Shown here in pieces: positions 36,039 to 45,984 of a stretch of DNA of 64,000 nucleotides (its first letter is position 1; each line of letters starts with the position of its first letter). The notes beneath the pieces are model-generated. The model ran no database searches, was not told the DNA's origin, and saw only the letters and a program-made list of their open reading frames with translations. Both the position numbers and the translations under genes were made by a program. The DNA is from Papaver somniferum (Eukaryota; Streptophyta; Magnoliopsida; Ranunculales; Papaveraceae): the NCBI RefSeq assembly GCF_003573695.1, contig NC_039361.1, positions 88,430,149-88,494,148 of the forward strand, in the 5' to 3' direction.

Positions 36039-37150
36039 TACGGACTCTCCTCGAGTTTTCTCTCTCTCTCACTACCTGTCTGTTTGTTTGCAACGACTTT
36101 GTGGTGCTCAACTTATCCTCTAGCCCGCCACAAATGTTAGTGATTGGATTTTGAGCTGCCAATCGTGTTCCCAGATCATAGAACCAATTTTATAGGTTCC
36201 ATTTTGTTTCCTTTCATACTAAATCTGGGACCAATACAATCACTGTTGAGTAGAAAACCTTGGGCAGTTAAAAACACGCACGATGCTCAGGGGAGCAATT
36301 GGCGTGTTTCCTGTCATTTTTGCACTGCTCCAACGTCTGATTGCATCATAGAAACTTGGTGTCCAGAGAGCCGGAGCTGAAGCAGTTGAATCCCTCCTCC
36401 ACTTTTATGTATTCTCTACAAAGTTTCCTCTTGACCCACTGTCTGCTTAGAGAGCCTTGACTCAAGACTGGGAATGACAGAAATGGCATAGCCTCTCAGC
36501 ACTGAGTCACTAACATTCTTAAAGTTGGAAGTGAATATTATCATCTGAGCGTTTCATACAGTATACATGATTATGGTTTATAGATGTAATACTCTGAACC
36601 AGATGGAACAACTGAGTACTGTAAGTATAAAATTACACTGTTTTTGATGATATACAGACTAGTGGATTGTCCATGCCATAATGGCACGGGGACGGAAGGG
36701 GCGCGCTGGTGATCTAATTTTAACAATAGTAACATCTTCCAATTTTTTTTTTGACTCTTATCTCTTCACCAAAGCAAGTTGTCGATCATACTTGTAACTA
36801 TCAACAAAAAGGTACACATAACAACATACTACCCAACTCAATAACAGCAACTCCGAATTAAATCCAATCACCCTTAACCATTATGTTACAGTTCAAGTCA
36901 AAGAATTGTAAAGAACAAATAGAAGGCAACACCACATTCAAGTTTACATGCAAGTCATAAGTACTGACTGTGTGTGTTTTCTGTATGATTTTTGTTCATA
37001 TCTTCTCTAACTTGGCAAAGCTAACAAAATTACATAAGCCATACACACTTCTGATAAATATGTGAAAGAATGTAACATTTTACGGAATATAGACTAAAAA
37101 TCAACTTCCTAGAAGCCAAGCCATCTAATACTGTAGCAAATGAAGAAGCA
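36039..37150. promoter_or_regulatory. CBBY upstream region
   Basis: Directly upstream of the CBBY start (minus-strand gene) a GA-rich 5' leader is visible: TTTTCTCTCTCTCTCAC on the plus strand at about 36056-36072. Plant promoters and 5' leaders often contain such GA/CT tracts. I could not identify a clear TATA box. The rest to 37150 holds no supported gene. Confidence 0.4.
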
Positions 37151-37371
37151 TGAATTTTGTAGCAGAATCTCCACATAAGAGATGCGCTTTCCCAGCTGCA
37201 GAAATGGCAAAATCTGCTTCATGGATGATGATTTCAAGACCGGGTGTATGAGACTGGACAATAGTCACAGTAGCATCAACTTTCAAAAGAAGCAATGACA
37301 TGTAAACCAACTACAACTGCCCACTTTCCTGTCACTCTTATACCACTACGACTTAGGTGTTCAAGACATCC
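37150..37371 (-). pseudogene. FolD (methylene-THF dehydrogenase/cyclohydrolase) exon fragment
   Basis: On the minus strand, after a TATAG splice-acceptor-like sequence, the frame reads GCLEHLSRSGIRVTGKWAVV (37371 down), then after a frame shift SLLLLKVDATVTIVQSHTPG and IIHEADFAISAAGKA. This is the NAD(P)-binding half of FolD, which interconverts one-carbon forms of tetrahydrofolate. The conserved G-R-S-x-I-V-G-x-P segment after VVVG is missing and the frame shifts there, so the nucleotide site is lost. The sequence loses similarity after about 37165. No other FolD exon was found nearby. The presence of an intron border suggests a genomic fragment, for example transposon capture or a broken duplicate, rather than a processed copy. 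Confidence 0.75.
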
Positions 37372-38038
37372 CTATAAAAAACATAACATCTTTTAAAAGA
37401 ACACTAATCCAAAATCTAAATAAAGAATTAGATCAACACGATGTTTACATTCTTCCAATATTAGAATAACGGAAGATTTTGAATTAAAAATGAGTACAAA
37501 CTAAAATGGTATTCAATTTGGCATTCACACAAACATGTCATTTTCACAAGCGTAATCTTTCTATACTACAACTAAGGATGAAATCCAAAACTCATACCCA
37601 ACTGAAATTCAACTGTCAATTCTTACAATCTGGATTTCATTTAAAAAAACTGTCCATGGAAATCAAAATTAATCAATTGGTATGTCCTAATAAGGAATAC
37701 TTGTAATATTTTAATATTGGTCATTGACTTTAGTCGGAGGTCATTGACTTTAGTTAACAGGTCATTGAAAACAGACGGTATTTAATGTGTCTGAATTGAG
37801 TCTGTCTGTATCAAGCATTCTTCTCTGAAAATAATAAAAACTTCTTCTTCATCTTTACTTTATTTTTTTTATTCTTGTTATATCATGAGATTATCGATTC
37901 TCATGGTATCGGATTAAGTAGCGATTCTGTGATTCTTTCATCATTACAGCTTAATAATTTTGTCAACAAATTTTAGCTTCTTGGAAATTCAGTTTTAATA
38001 ACTTTAACACAAGTTTTAGGGTTCTTCTTGATCCTTTT

Positions 38039-39568
38039 ATGGTTACTACTCGAACAAGTACTTACAACAGAAATCGTAACAACAATATTAGAAGAAAAGA
38101 TACCAGCAACAGAAGTAATTCAACAAATACTAACAATTTTTCTTCATCTTCTGCAATGCCGTCTTCCGCTGGATCTGGTATCTCTTCATCACTTCCCTTT
38201 ACAAATATTACAAATTTTGTTTCTATGAATTTGGATGGGTCAAATTACTTATTGTGGCGTGATCAATTTGAGGGTGTATTGATTTCTACTGATCTTTTTG
38301 GCTATGTGAATGGTGAGTTGCAAGAACCACCACAGAAAATTATTGTTGATGGAATTGAAACTGTAAAACCAGCTTGGATTTCTTGGAGAAAGTTAGATCG
38401 ATTTGTGTCTACATGTCTTAAGGCTACCTTTACTGAAACTATTAGTGGTGATGTTCTTGGTCTTGCAACTGCTAAAGATATCTGGGATGATATTGCTACT
38501 AGCTTTAGAACTCAATTTCTTGCTAGGAAAAATATGCGTAGAACTCATCTACATGGAATAAAGAAAGGAAGTCAATCTATTGTAGTTTATCTTCAGAAGA
38601 TCAAGCCCATAGCTGATTCTTTGGATGCAATTGGAGAGAAGGTTAATGATGGAGATTTGCTGATGTTTGTTCTAAATGGCTTAAGTAGTGATTATGATGT
38701 GTTTGTCATCTCCTTACAAAATAGGGAAACACCATATACTTTTAGTGAATTGAAGGAAAAATTACTTTCTCATGAACAGTTTCTAGCTGATAGACGACAT
38801 CAAGCTACAAATGTTTATGATGACCAGAATTCAACTGCTTTCTATGCTAGAAATGCTTCTAATGGATATAACAATAATAACAGAAGGAATGGTGGTAATA
38901 ATAAGAATGGTAATGGTGGAAATTATAAGCATAGTCAATATCAACATGGGTCAAGTTCAAATTTTAATGGGTCAACTTCAAATTCTAATGGTGATAGAAG
39001 ACCTTATGTGGATTATTCCAAAATGTATTGTCAGATTTGTAAGAAAAATGGTCATATTGCTACTAGGTGCTTCTTTAGATATCATCCACCTCCAACTGGT
39101 AATTCAAATGGAGGTAGTTCATCTGGATATAAAGCTCAAGCTAATTATGCTACTGCTGATACTGAAGTTAATTGCTCTACTGATACTGTTATTACTTCTG
39201 GTAATATTCAACATGCCTTCACAAGCTTCAATGTTAATGATGACCCATCTTCTTCAAATACAGTATGGCTATCTGATAGTGGAGATTCCACACATATGAC
39301 TGGAGATATGACTTTGTTGAAGAATACTTCTAACTACAGAGGCAAGGATGTTGTTATTATTGGCAATGGTAAGCCTTTGTCTATCTCTCTTGTTGGTAAT
39401 GCTATAATTTACACACCAGAAACAAGCTTTAGATTGGATAATGTTTTGCATGTGCTAGCCATGAAACATAATTTGTTGTCAGTAGCTCAGTTTACAAAGG
39501 ACAATGTGTGTTATATTACTTTTGATTCATTTGGTTATGAGATAAGGGATTTTCATAGCACATGGTAG
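38039..39568 (+). CDS. Copia gag-protease polyprotein, N-terminal part
   Basis: The 509-residue frame begins MVTTRTSTYNRNRNNN. It has the copia gag domain (YLLWRDQFEGVLISTDLFGY, ... LWDDIATSF-like block, residues about 65-240), an Asn/Gly-rich spacer, and a zinc knuckle CQICKKNGHIATRC (C-x2-C-x4-H-x4-C, about residues 331-344). A protease follows with VWLSDSGDSTHMTGD (about 414-428), where the usual D-S-G-A reads D-S-G-D, and ends with LLSVAQFTKDN. The frame breaks at 39568. Gag forms the particle and binds RNA; the protease processes the polyprotein. This copy is incomplete. Confidence 0.85.
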   Translation: MVTTRTSTYNRNRNNNIRRKDTSNRSNSTNTNNFSSSSAMPSSAGSGISSSLPFTNITNFVSMNLDGSNYLLWRDQFEGVLISTDLFGYVNGELQEPPQKIIVDGIETVKPAWISWRKLDRFVSTCLKATFTETISGDVLGLATAKDIWDDIATSFRTQFLARKNMRRTHLHGIKKGSQSIVVYLQKIKPIADSLDAIGEKVNDGDLLMFVLNGLSSDYDVFVISLQNRETPYTFSELKEKLLSHEQFLADRRHQATNVYDDQNSTAFYARNASNGYNNNNRRNGGNNKNGNGGNYKHSQYQHGSSSNFNGSTSNSNGDRRPYVDYSKMYCQICKKNGHIATRCFFRYHPPPTGNSNGGSSSGYKAQANYATADTEVNCSTDTVITSGNIQHAFTSFNVNDDPSSSNTVWLSDSGDSTHMTGDMTLLKNTSNYRGKDVVIIGNGKPLSISLVGNAIIYTPETSFRLDNVLHVLAMKHNLLSVAQFTKDNVCYITFDSFGYEIRDFHSTW

Positions 39569-39569
39569 A

Positions 39570-39866
39570 ATGGTTAATAATTTGTATCATATTTCAACAC
39601 CTATGTTTCAATATGCCTTTTCATCTCTTCTTGCTTCTCCTCAATTTTGGCATAGCAGGTTAGGGAATCCTTCCTCTAACATAATTCAACAACTTCATGC
39701 TAATAAAAATATCTTAGTCAAGTCTAACCATTCACAGAGTATTTGTCATCCCTGTCAGTTGGCAAAGAGTAAAAGACTTCCTTTTTCCTTATCTACCTCT
39801 CATACTTCATCTCCACTTGCACTTATTCATTGTGATGAGTGGGGTCCTTCTCTTGTTACTTCTTTC
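39570..39866 (+). pseudogene. Copia GAG-pre-integrase and integrase start
   Basis: After a frame break, the frame reads VNNLYHISTPM ... FWHSRLGNPSSNIIQQL ... SICHPCQLAKSKRLPF. These are the H-x-H-like and C-x2-C zinc-binding residues in front of copia integrases. LALIHCDEWGPS then gives the first catalytic Asp region. The match ends abruptly near 39866, where the element is truncated. Confidence 0.8.
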
Positions 39867-41699
39867 GGTACGGCAGAAATTTTCTCAAATGACATCCTAA
39901 CGAAAATTCTCTCACGCTACTTCCACCTTCCAAATAACTACAATGGAACAATACAAAGAGAAATTATTACGGAAAGTGCGGAAATTATTTTATCAGACAC
40001 AGGAGATCCATCCTGGACACAAGCCAATTTGTTTCAAAGTCATAATACGCATAGGCAAAGAAATGGGGACTGACAGACCCTGCATCACCACCTCATGCCA
40101 AGACCATACCCTGCAGCGGGAAATTTACGCCCGGCCGAGGAGGCGCGCCCCACCATGGGAACCATACACACGGTCACACCAGGAAAAAAGAATAATCCCT
40201 AGAAGCTAGGTTTTCGCGGGAAGGAATGACAATTACCAGCTCATGCATACCTATTTTGCACGGTAATTGAGGCGGCCAACATCACTACGGTATTCACGCC
40301 TAAATGTTACTACAAGTTCGTGGAAAGCATACTTACAGCTAGGATTCATACCAACGCAGAAGGACAACATTTCTACAAGTTCATGAAAAGGTACGCCTAC
40401 AGCTAGGGTTTGCACTAACAAAAAAAAACAACAAGAAAAGCAAGTTAAAGAGGAAGTGTTAGAAGAAATAATTAGGAAGGTAATCTAAGAGAATGGGGAT
40501 ATTCCATTGGATATTATCAATCAAATCCCAGACAAGGTTAGGGATGTTTTCCCTATGACTATGAAGCGGTTCCAAAGGCTCATGACAATTACCAGCTCAT
40601 GCATACCTACTTTGCACGGTAATTGAGGCGGAAAACATCACTACGGTATTCACGCCTAAATGTTTCTACAAGTTCGTGCAAAGCATACCTACGACTAGGA
40701 TTCATACCAATGCAGAAGGACAACATTTCTACAAGTCCATGAAAAGGTACGCCTACAGGTAGGGTTTGCACTAACACAAAAAAAACAAACAAACAAGTAA
40801 AGCAAGTTAAAGAGGAAGTTGGAAGACATACCTGGGATTCGCTCGTCCGCTTTACTGTTACCACACGACCAGAATAAACAAAAAGGTGTGAAGTAAAAGG
40901 AGAGGCCGACCCTCCTTTTATAGGCGTGACACTTGGGAGTTTGAATAAGGAAAGGACTTCCTATTTGAGTCAAGTAAGGAAAAGAGGCAACCGGGCCCGC
41001 GAAGACCAATCACCATGCCAAGACCGTCTGCGCCATTGCCTTTCCCCCATCATGCCAAGTCGTCTGCCATGCTTTCCTCACCAGGACCGTGCCATGCCTT
41101 GTCCCCACATGCCAAGCCGTCTGCGCATGCTTTGCCTCACCAAACTGCGCCATTGCCTTGGCCCCACCATGCCGAGCTGTCCGCGCCATGACTTGCCGCA
41201 CCAACACCGAAAACTCGCCAAGCCAGCGTCATGGTGTTCCCTAACCCAGCCAAGGTGATGCATAGCCATACTAAGCCTACGATCTTGATCTCACCACTTC
41301 ACGGTCTACACCACGAATAGAATCTACGCAAGGCCGCCAAACACGAGGATCATGGACTCTCCTTACCTCTCGAAAAGGTTAGTCGAACCTTCCTGACCAT
41401 CTTTCCACGACTTGTCGTTTCGATTTTTGTCCTTGCCCGTCACCATCTTATGCTTACATCAACAATGCTCTTGTTCCGAGCTAATCAGGGGACTTAATGT
41501 TGATGGTGGTTTTTAGCTTAGGGTTAAAATCGAAAAACCGTACAACTGACGTGACGTCACTATGACCATTAGCACATTTATTGAATCGATCAGCACGCCT
41601 ACATAAGAATTACCAGGGTACCCTTTTTTTTATGTGTCATGTTCCACGGCAGAACCCTTAACATTGACCAACATCATCTATGTCAAACCCTAATTCTCA

Positions 41700-42150
41700 T
41701 GCTACCGCGCCAAGGCATGCCAACCATGCCAGCCGCACCACTGTGCCAATGGAAAACCATGCCACCCACATCTCCGCGCCAAGGCATGCCAACCATGCCG
41801 GCCACATATCTGCGCCAAGGCATGCCAACCATGCCGGTCACATCTCCGCGCCAAGGCATGCCAACCATGCAAGCCGCACCACTGTGCCAATGGCAAACCA
41901 TTCATCCACATCTCCGCGCCAAGGCATGCCAACCATGCCAGCCGCACCACTGTGCCAATGGCTAACCATTCCACCCACATCTCCGCTCCAAAGGCATGCA
42001 AACCATGCCAGCCGCACCAATGTGCCAATGGCAAACCATGCCATCCACATCTCCGCGCCAAGGAATGCCAACCATGTCAGCCGCACCACTGTGCCAATGG
42101 CAAACCATGCCAGCCACGTTTACCGCGCCAAGGCATGCCAACCATGCTAG
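41700..42150 (+). repeat. 69-bp tandem repeats with 35-bp half-units
   Basis: CGCGCCAAGGCATGCCAACC recurs with small changes near 41707, 41776, 41811, 41848, 41914, 41984, 42053 and 42123. The spacing is about 69 bp, with two steps of about 35 bp. Units also contain CACTGTGCCAATGGCAAACC. Many long frames cross the array on both strands; they are by-products of the repeat. Confidence 0.88.
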
Positions 42151-42209
42151 CCGCACCATACGCCAATGGCATGCCAAACCCTTGGCCCACCATGCCAAGC
42201 CAACCACAC

Positions 42210-43060
42210 CTTTCCTTGGCCCCAACCATGCTAGCCGCACCATGCGCCAATGGCATGACAAACCCTTGGCCCCACCATGCCAAGCCAACCGCACCTTGCC
42301 TTGGCCCCACCATGCCAAGCCATCCGCGCCATTGGTCTTGGCCCCACCATGCCGTCCTTCCCTATGCGGCTACCAAAACGACAGCGTGCGACGATCAACG
42401 ACCACCCTTCCATCCTAGATGCAAATCCTAGCCGTCCAAGGTCGCCAAAAAACGCATGGTAAACGTTGGCCCAATACCCTAGTTTTGGCCACGCCAAACC
42501 GCGCCAAGGCATGCCATGCCACATGTGCCAATGGCATGCCAACCACCTTGCCGCGCCATAGCATTCCGGCCTTCCCCATGCGGCTACCAAAACGAAGGTG
42601 TGCGGCGATCAAAGGCCACCCTTCCATCCTGGATGCAAATCCTAGCCGTCCAAGGTCGCCAAAAAATGCATGGTAACCTTTGGCCCAAAACCCTAGTTTT
42701 GGCCTCGCCAAGCCGTGCCAAGGCATGCCATGGCACATATGCCAATGGCATGCCAACCACCTTGCCGCGCCATACCATGCCGTCCTTCCCCATGCGGATA
42801 CCAAACGAAGGCGTGCGATGATCAACGACCACCCTTCCATCCTAGATGCAAATCCTACCCGTCCAAGGTCGGCAAACAACGCATGGTAACCTTTGGCACA
42901 AAACCCTAGTTTTGGCCACGCCAAACCGCGCCAAGGCATCCCATGCCACATGTGCCAATGGCATGCCAACCACCTTGCCGCGCCATACCATGCCGGCCTT
43001 CCCTATGCGGCTACCAAAACGAAGGCCTGCAACAATCAACGGCCACTTTTTCATCTAAGA
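42210..43060 (+). repeat. 213-bp tandem repeats in the LTR
   Basis: CTTCCCTATGCGGCTACC-like starts lie at 42357, 42571, 42784 and 42998, giving a unit of 213-214 bp, about three and a half copies, with a decayed further copy to about 43250. A short CCCCACCATGCCAAGCCAAC repeat lies at 42210-42330. Confidence 0.88.
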
Positions 43061-44165
43061 TGCAGATCTTAGCCGTCCAAGGTTACCAGCTAACACATAA
43101 CAACCTTTGGCCCTATTTTGGTCGCGCCTAAACAAAGCCAAAACCCTAACTTTTGTCCGCGCCTAAAATGGGCCATATTAAATCCATAATGATCATACTT
43201 TCATGCCAATGGATACCAAACGAAAGGTTGTAATAATCAACGGCTACCTTCCTCTTAAGATACAAAATCTCGACCGTTGAAGGTCACCACCGAGACGACA
43301 AGTCTCCCAAGCTCAACTTGCCAGACAACAACAACATGCTACATTTTTTCCATGAAAACACTCGAGACATCAACAAATGTCACAAACTGGGGGATGCTCA
43401 TTGGGTATTGTTTTGGCGGTTTACAGCGTGCGGCGTACACTACGCTCGTTATAAGAAAGTGTCATAAGGATGAGGCGGTTAGTAAATACATGGAGTAATG
43501 GTTAAACGCTTTCTTTTATGGAACATCAATTCCAAGCGTTACCGGTTACCACCTCCTCCCATTTACTCACCCGTTTTCAATTTCTTAATGAGACCAGAGT
43601 ACGTTTCACTTCGACTTGTATAAATAGGCATTACCTATTTCCACCGAACGACAAGTTCAGGTCAGGAGGATACAATACTCAGAAAATATTTTGCTAGCTT
43701 TCCATCTGTTAGCTTCCCACTTTCTGATACAAGTCGTGAAACAACTACTCTTCTAGAATCAACTATTCTGGTCCCAACACTTTCTTCGCTTCCCTCCCCA
43801 AAACCAACCCTTCTCCTTCACTTTGTGACTGAAGCAAGTCTGGAACGACCATTTCTTGGTTTAGTACGGATTTGTACATATTGATCTCTTGAATCTAAAG
43901 TACTCCCTTGCAGTTACTTTTTTTAGGGTTTAAATTCGTTTCTCACCCACACACCCGAAATTACCAAAATCAGCAGAAACCGTTTTCACCCTCAAACAAC
44001 TGGACAAAACTACTTTATACATTCATCCCTCACACAAATACAAACCCAACAACTAAAAACCCAGTGGTATGTGACACAACAACAAAAACCACAAAATACC
44101 AGAAGTATCTTCTAGTCATTAGGAAGGAAACAAACTCTCAGAAAACCATCCAAGGGATATCTCTA

Positions 44166-45386
44166 ATGGCTTCTTCCTCAGCAAATGCAGCTGTAGAGGA
44201 ACTAGCGGAAGACATCCAAAACAACTTAACCATTCCTGACTACCTTAGGCCTCTGGTCATTCTAAACAAATCTGATCTCAAACTAAAGCCGATTCAGGAT
44301 GACAAATGGAGTGCGATTGGTAAACTGCACAACAATGCAAATGTTACAATCTCAGAAGCCTCAAACTACGCAAGAAAGTACTGGAACCTTAACAAAGAAG
44401 TCCAAATATCTCCCTACCAGAAAAGGAAAAACTTCTATCACTTCAAACTTAACCATGCTCAAGACATCCTGGCCGTCAACTATCCAAAGCCATGGCTCAT
44501 CAATGATTCTATACTATCAATCATACAAATATCCTTTGAAGGTCCGCACAAAATTAAGGAAGCTGAATTTGAAAGAGTTGTACTAAACATAACCATGAAG
44601 AGAGTTCTGGTGGACTACATAACCTACAAATCTCTAGAAGGAATAGCAAAACCAGCTGGTAAATTGATTCTCTTCAAAGACCCTTATGGAAGAGATCCAT
44701 ATGAAAAGAATGTAGAAACTATAGTGGAAGTAAAAGTCATAACAAGACCCCCTTATGGATCTGATTGCATGGTGGATGGTGTCAAAACATGGATTGAATT
44801 CTCTTACTCTCTTCAACCATTCAAGCTATGCCAGTTTTGCAGAACGATGGATCACTCTAAGCAAAGCTGCAACCAAAGGAGAAGAGACATGCTAACAACA
44901 AAACTGGCTCAGGAGAAAAAAGATAGAGACAACCATCTGAAAATGCTGTGCAACTCAAGAATGTTATGTGAACCATCTCCATCAGCTTTCTCGCTTGCTG
45001 AACAGCATCTTAGAAACAATCCATTTGCAGTTCTAGGTTCTTCTTCGATTCAGTCTGGAGATACAAAAGTAGCAATCACTGCTCCTGCTCAAATCAAGGA
45101 AATACCGAAAAATTCAAATTATTCTCTGGCATTGGATACGCTCCATCTCCACAACCTGCAAATCAATCAACCTGATCAAGAAAAGAAACAATTAATCATA
45201 GGTCAAACTTCTCATCTAGCCTTTGAAGCTCATTCCATAGACAACTACAACTATAACCCCTTTCAACACAGAGTCGTTAAGATCCCAAAGATTTCACCAA
45301 TCAACCCCGATTCACCTACTGAACCAAATTACCCACTAGGATTTGAACCGGTTCAAAAAAAACACAACTCTAAAAGAAAAAAATAG
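44166..45386 (+). CDS. LINE ORF1 protein (RNA-binding, zinc knuckle)
   Basis: From the ATG at 44166 (MASSSANAAVEELAEDIQNN) the frame is open for 406 residues. It has the N-terminal domain typical of plant L1 ORF1 (DDKWSAIGKLHN ... GPHKIKEAEF), a linker, and the knuckle CQFCRTMDHSKQSC (C-x2-C-x4-H-x4-C) near residues 221-234. ORF1 proteins bind the element's RNA in the ribonucleoprotein. An upstream in-frame extension to 43908 crosses the LTR/LINE junction, so the later start is preferred. The C-terminal part may have been longer: a shifted frame continues to 45528 (SSNPEPNPRKWAIKN). Confidence 0.78.
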   Translation: MASSSANAAVEELAEDIQNNLTIPDYLRPLVILNKSDLKLKPIQDDKWSAIGKLHNNANVTISEASNYARKYWNLNKEVQISPYQKRKNFYHFKLNHAQDILAVNYPKPWLINDSILSIIQISFEGPHKIKEAEFERVVLNITMKRVLVDYITYKSLEGIAKPAGKLILFKDPYGRDPYEKNVETIVEVKVITRPPYGSDCMVDGVKTWIEFSYSLQPFKLCQFCRTMDHSKQSCNQRRRDMLTTKLAQEKKDRDNHLKMLCNSRMLCEPSPSAFSLAEQHLRNNPFAVLGSSSIQSGDTKVAITAPAQIKEIPKNSNYSLALDTLHLHNLQINQPDQEKKQLIIGQTSHLAFEAHSIDNYNYNPFQHRVVKIPKISPINPDSPTEPNYPLGFEPVQKKHNSKRKK

Positions 45387-45984
45387 TTCCAATCCGGAAC
45401 CAAATCCTAGAAAATGGGCCATAAAAAACACCAACAAAAACACCTTTTCTTCTCCAATTGAATCCCCTCAGTCGAGTTTTGACTCTAACATATCCGGAAA
45501 AATAAAAATCCCAAGTCTCAGTCCATAAAATAAGAAGATCAAACAATCTTGCTCGAATTCTGTCTCTACTGGAAATGAAACAGAATCTGAAACCGCTGAT
45601 CACACTATTCCAAAATTCAACTCAAGATCTTTCTCAAACCCTAATTCTAGTACCAAAAAGAACAAAATCACCAAACCTAGCAAGATGGTCAAAGGTAACA
45701 TTAGAAGGACAAAGGAGTCAAAGGAAGGAGAAAATTATGTTGTTCTAGGAAGCCCTTTGCTAAATCAATTGAACAACTCCCCTCTTTTCCAGGTCAGAAA
45801 TCCTCATTACTCCTTAAATGGTATCCGTGATTTGCATAACATTATAATTTTGCTATTGAAGTGTGTCTGTGATGAAATCTGGAATACCTTAATCTTGAAT
45901 ACCATCTCTTGCAAGCTTGTAGCTACTACGCTTTAAATTCGATTTTCATATTTTTCTATCCTCAAGTCTCTTATTTCTGGCAGT

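Larger units (their letters stand above)
37702..39866 (+). mobile_element. Ty1/copia retrotransposon, 5' half
   Basis: A short possible LTR (37702-37903, TG...CA, about 202 bp) is followed at once by TGGTATCGGATT, a diverged Met-tRNA primer site. Then a gag-protease frame and the start of the integrase follow. After 39866 the copia sequence stops inside the integrase core and unrelated sequence begins. No 3' LTR, RT or RNase H remains. The LTR assignment depends on the position next to the primer site; without a second LTR its left end is provisional. Confidence 0.75.
39867..43998 (+). mobile_element. Truncated LTR element related to the gag-only element
   Basis: The 3' LTR (41498-43998) starts TGTTGATGGTGG and ends CCTCAAACA. 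A purine tract ATCAGGGGACTTAA (41484-41497) lies directly before it, the same arrangement as in the 16858-27912 element but in the plus orientation. The internal region before it (39867-41483) has no 5' LTR or primer site and begins at the broken copia element. It contains a direct repeat: about 40228-40430 and 40585-40790 both carry 'acaattaccagctcatgcatacct' and 'tatttcacgcctaaatgtt'-like blocks. No polymerase is recognisable. A frame at 39943-40209 encodes an unrecognised basic protein. Confidence 0.72.
41498..43998 (+). repeat. 3' LTR with GC-rich tandem repeats
   Basis: About 2.5 kb. Only the ends resemble the LTRs at 16858 and 25661: the start block TGTTGATGGTGGTTTTTAG, and near the end 'gatctcttgaatctaaagtactccc' and 'ttaaattcgtttctcacccac', seen in reverse in the other LTRs. 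The middle is GC-rich and made of tandem repeats (see the two repeat entries inside it), clearly unlike the AT-rich surroundings. Confidence 0.82.

Noticed and set aside
37150..37371. Functional FolD gene
   Set aside because: Only one exon, with a lost nucleotide-binding segment and a frame shift.
41010..43131. Many frames of 60-180 residues on both strands
   Set aside because: They follow from GC-rich tandem repeats in an LTR that contain few stops; no domain is visible.
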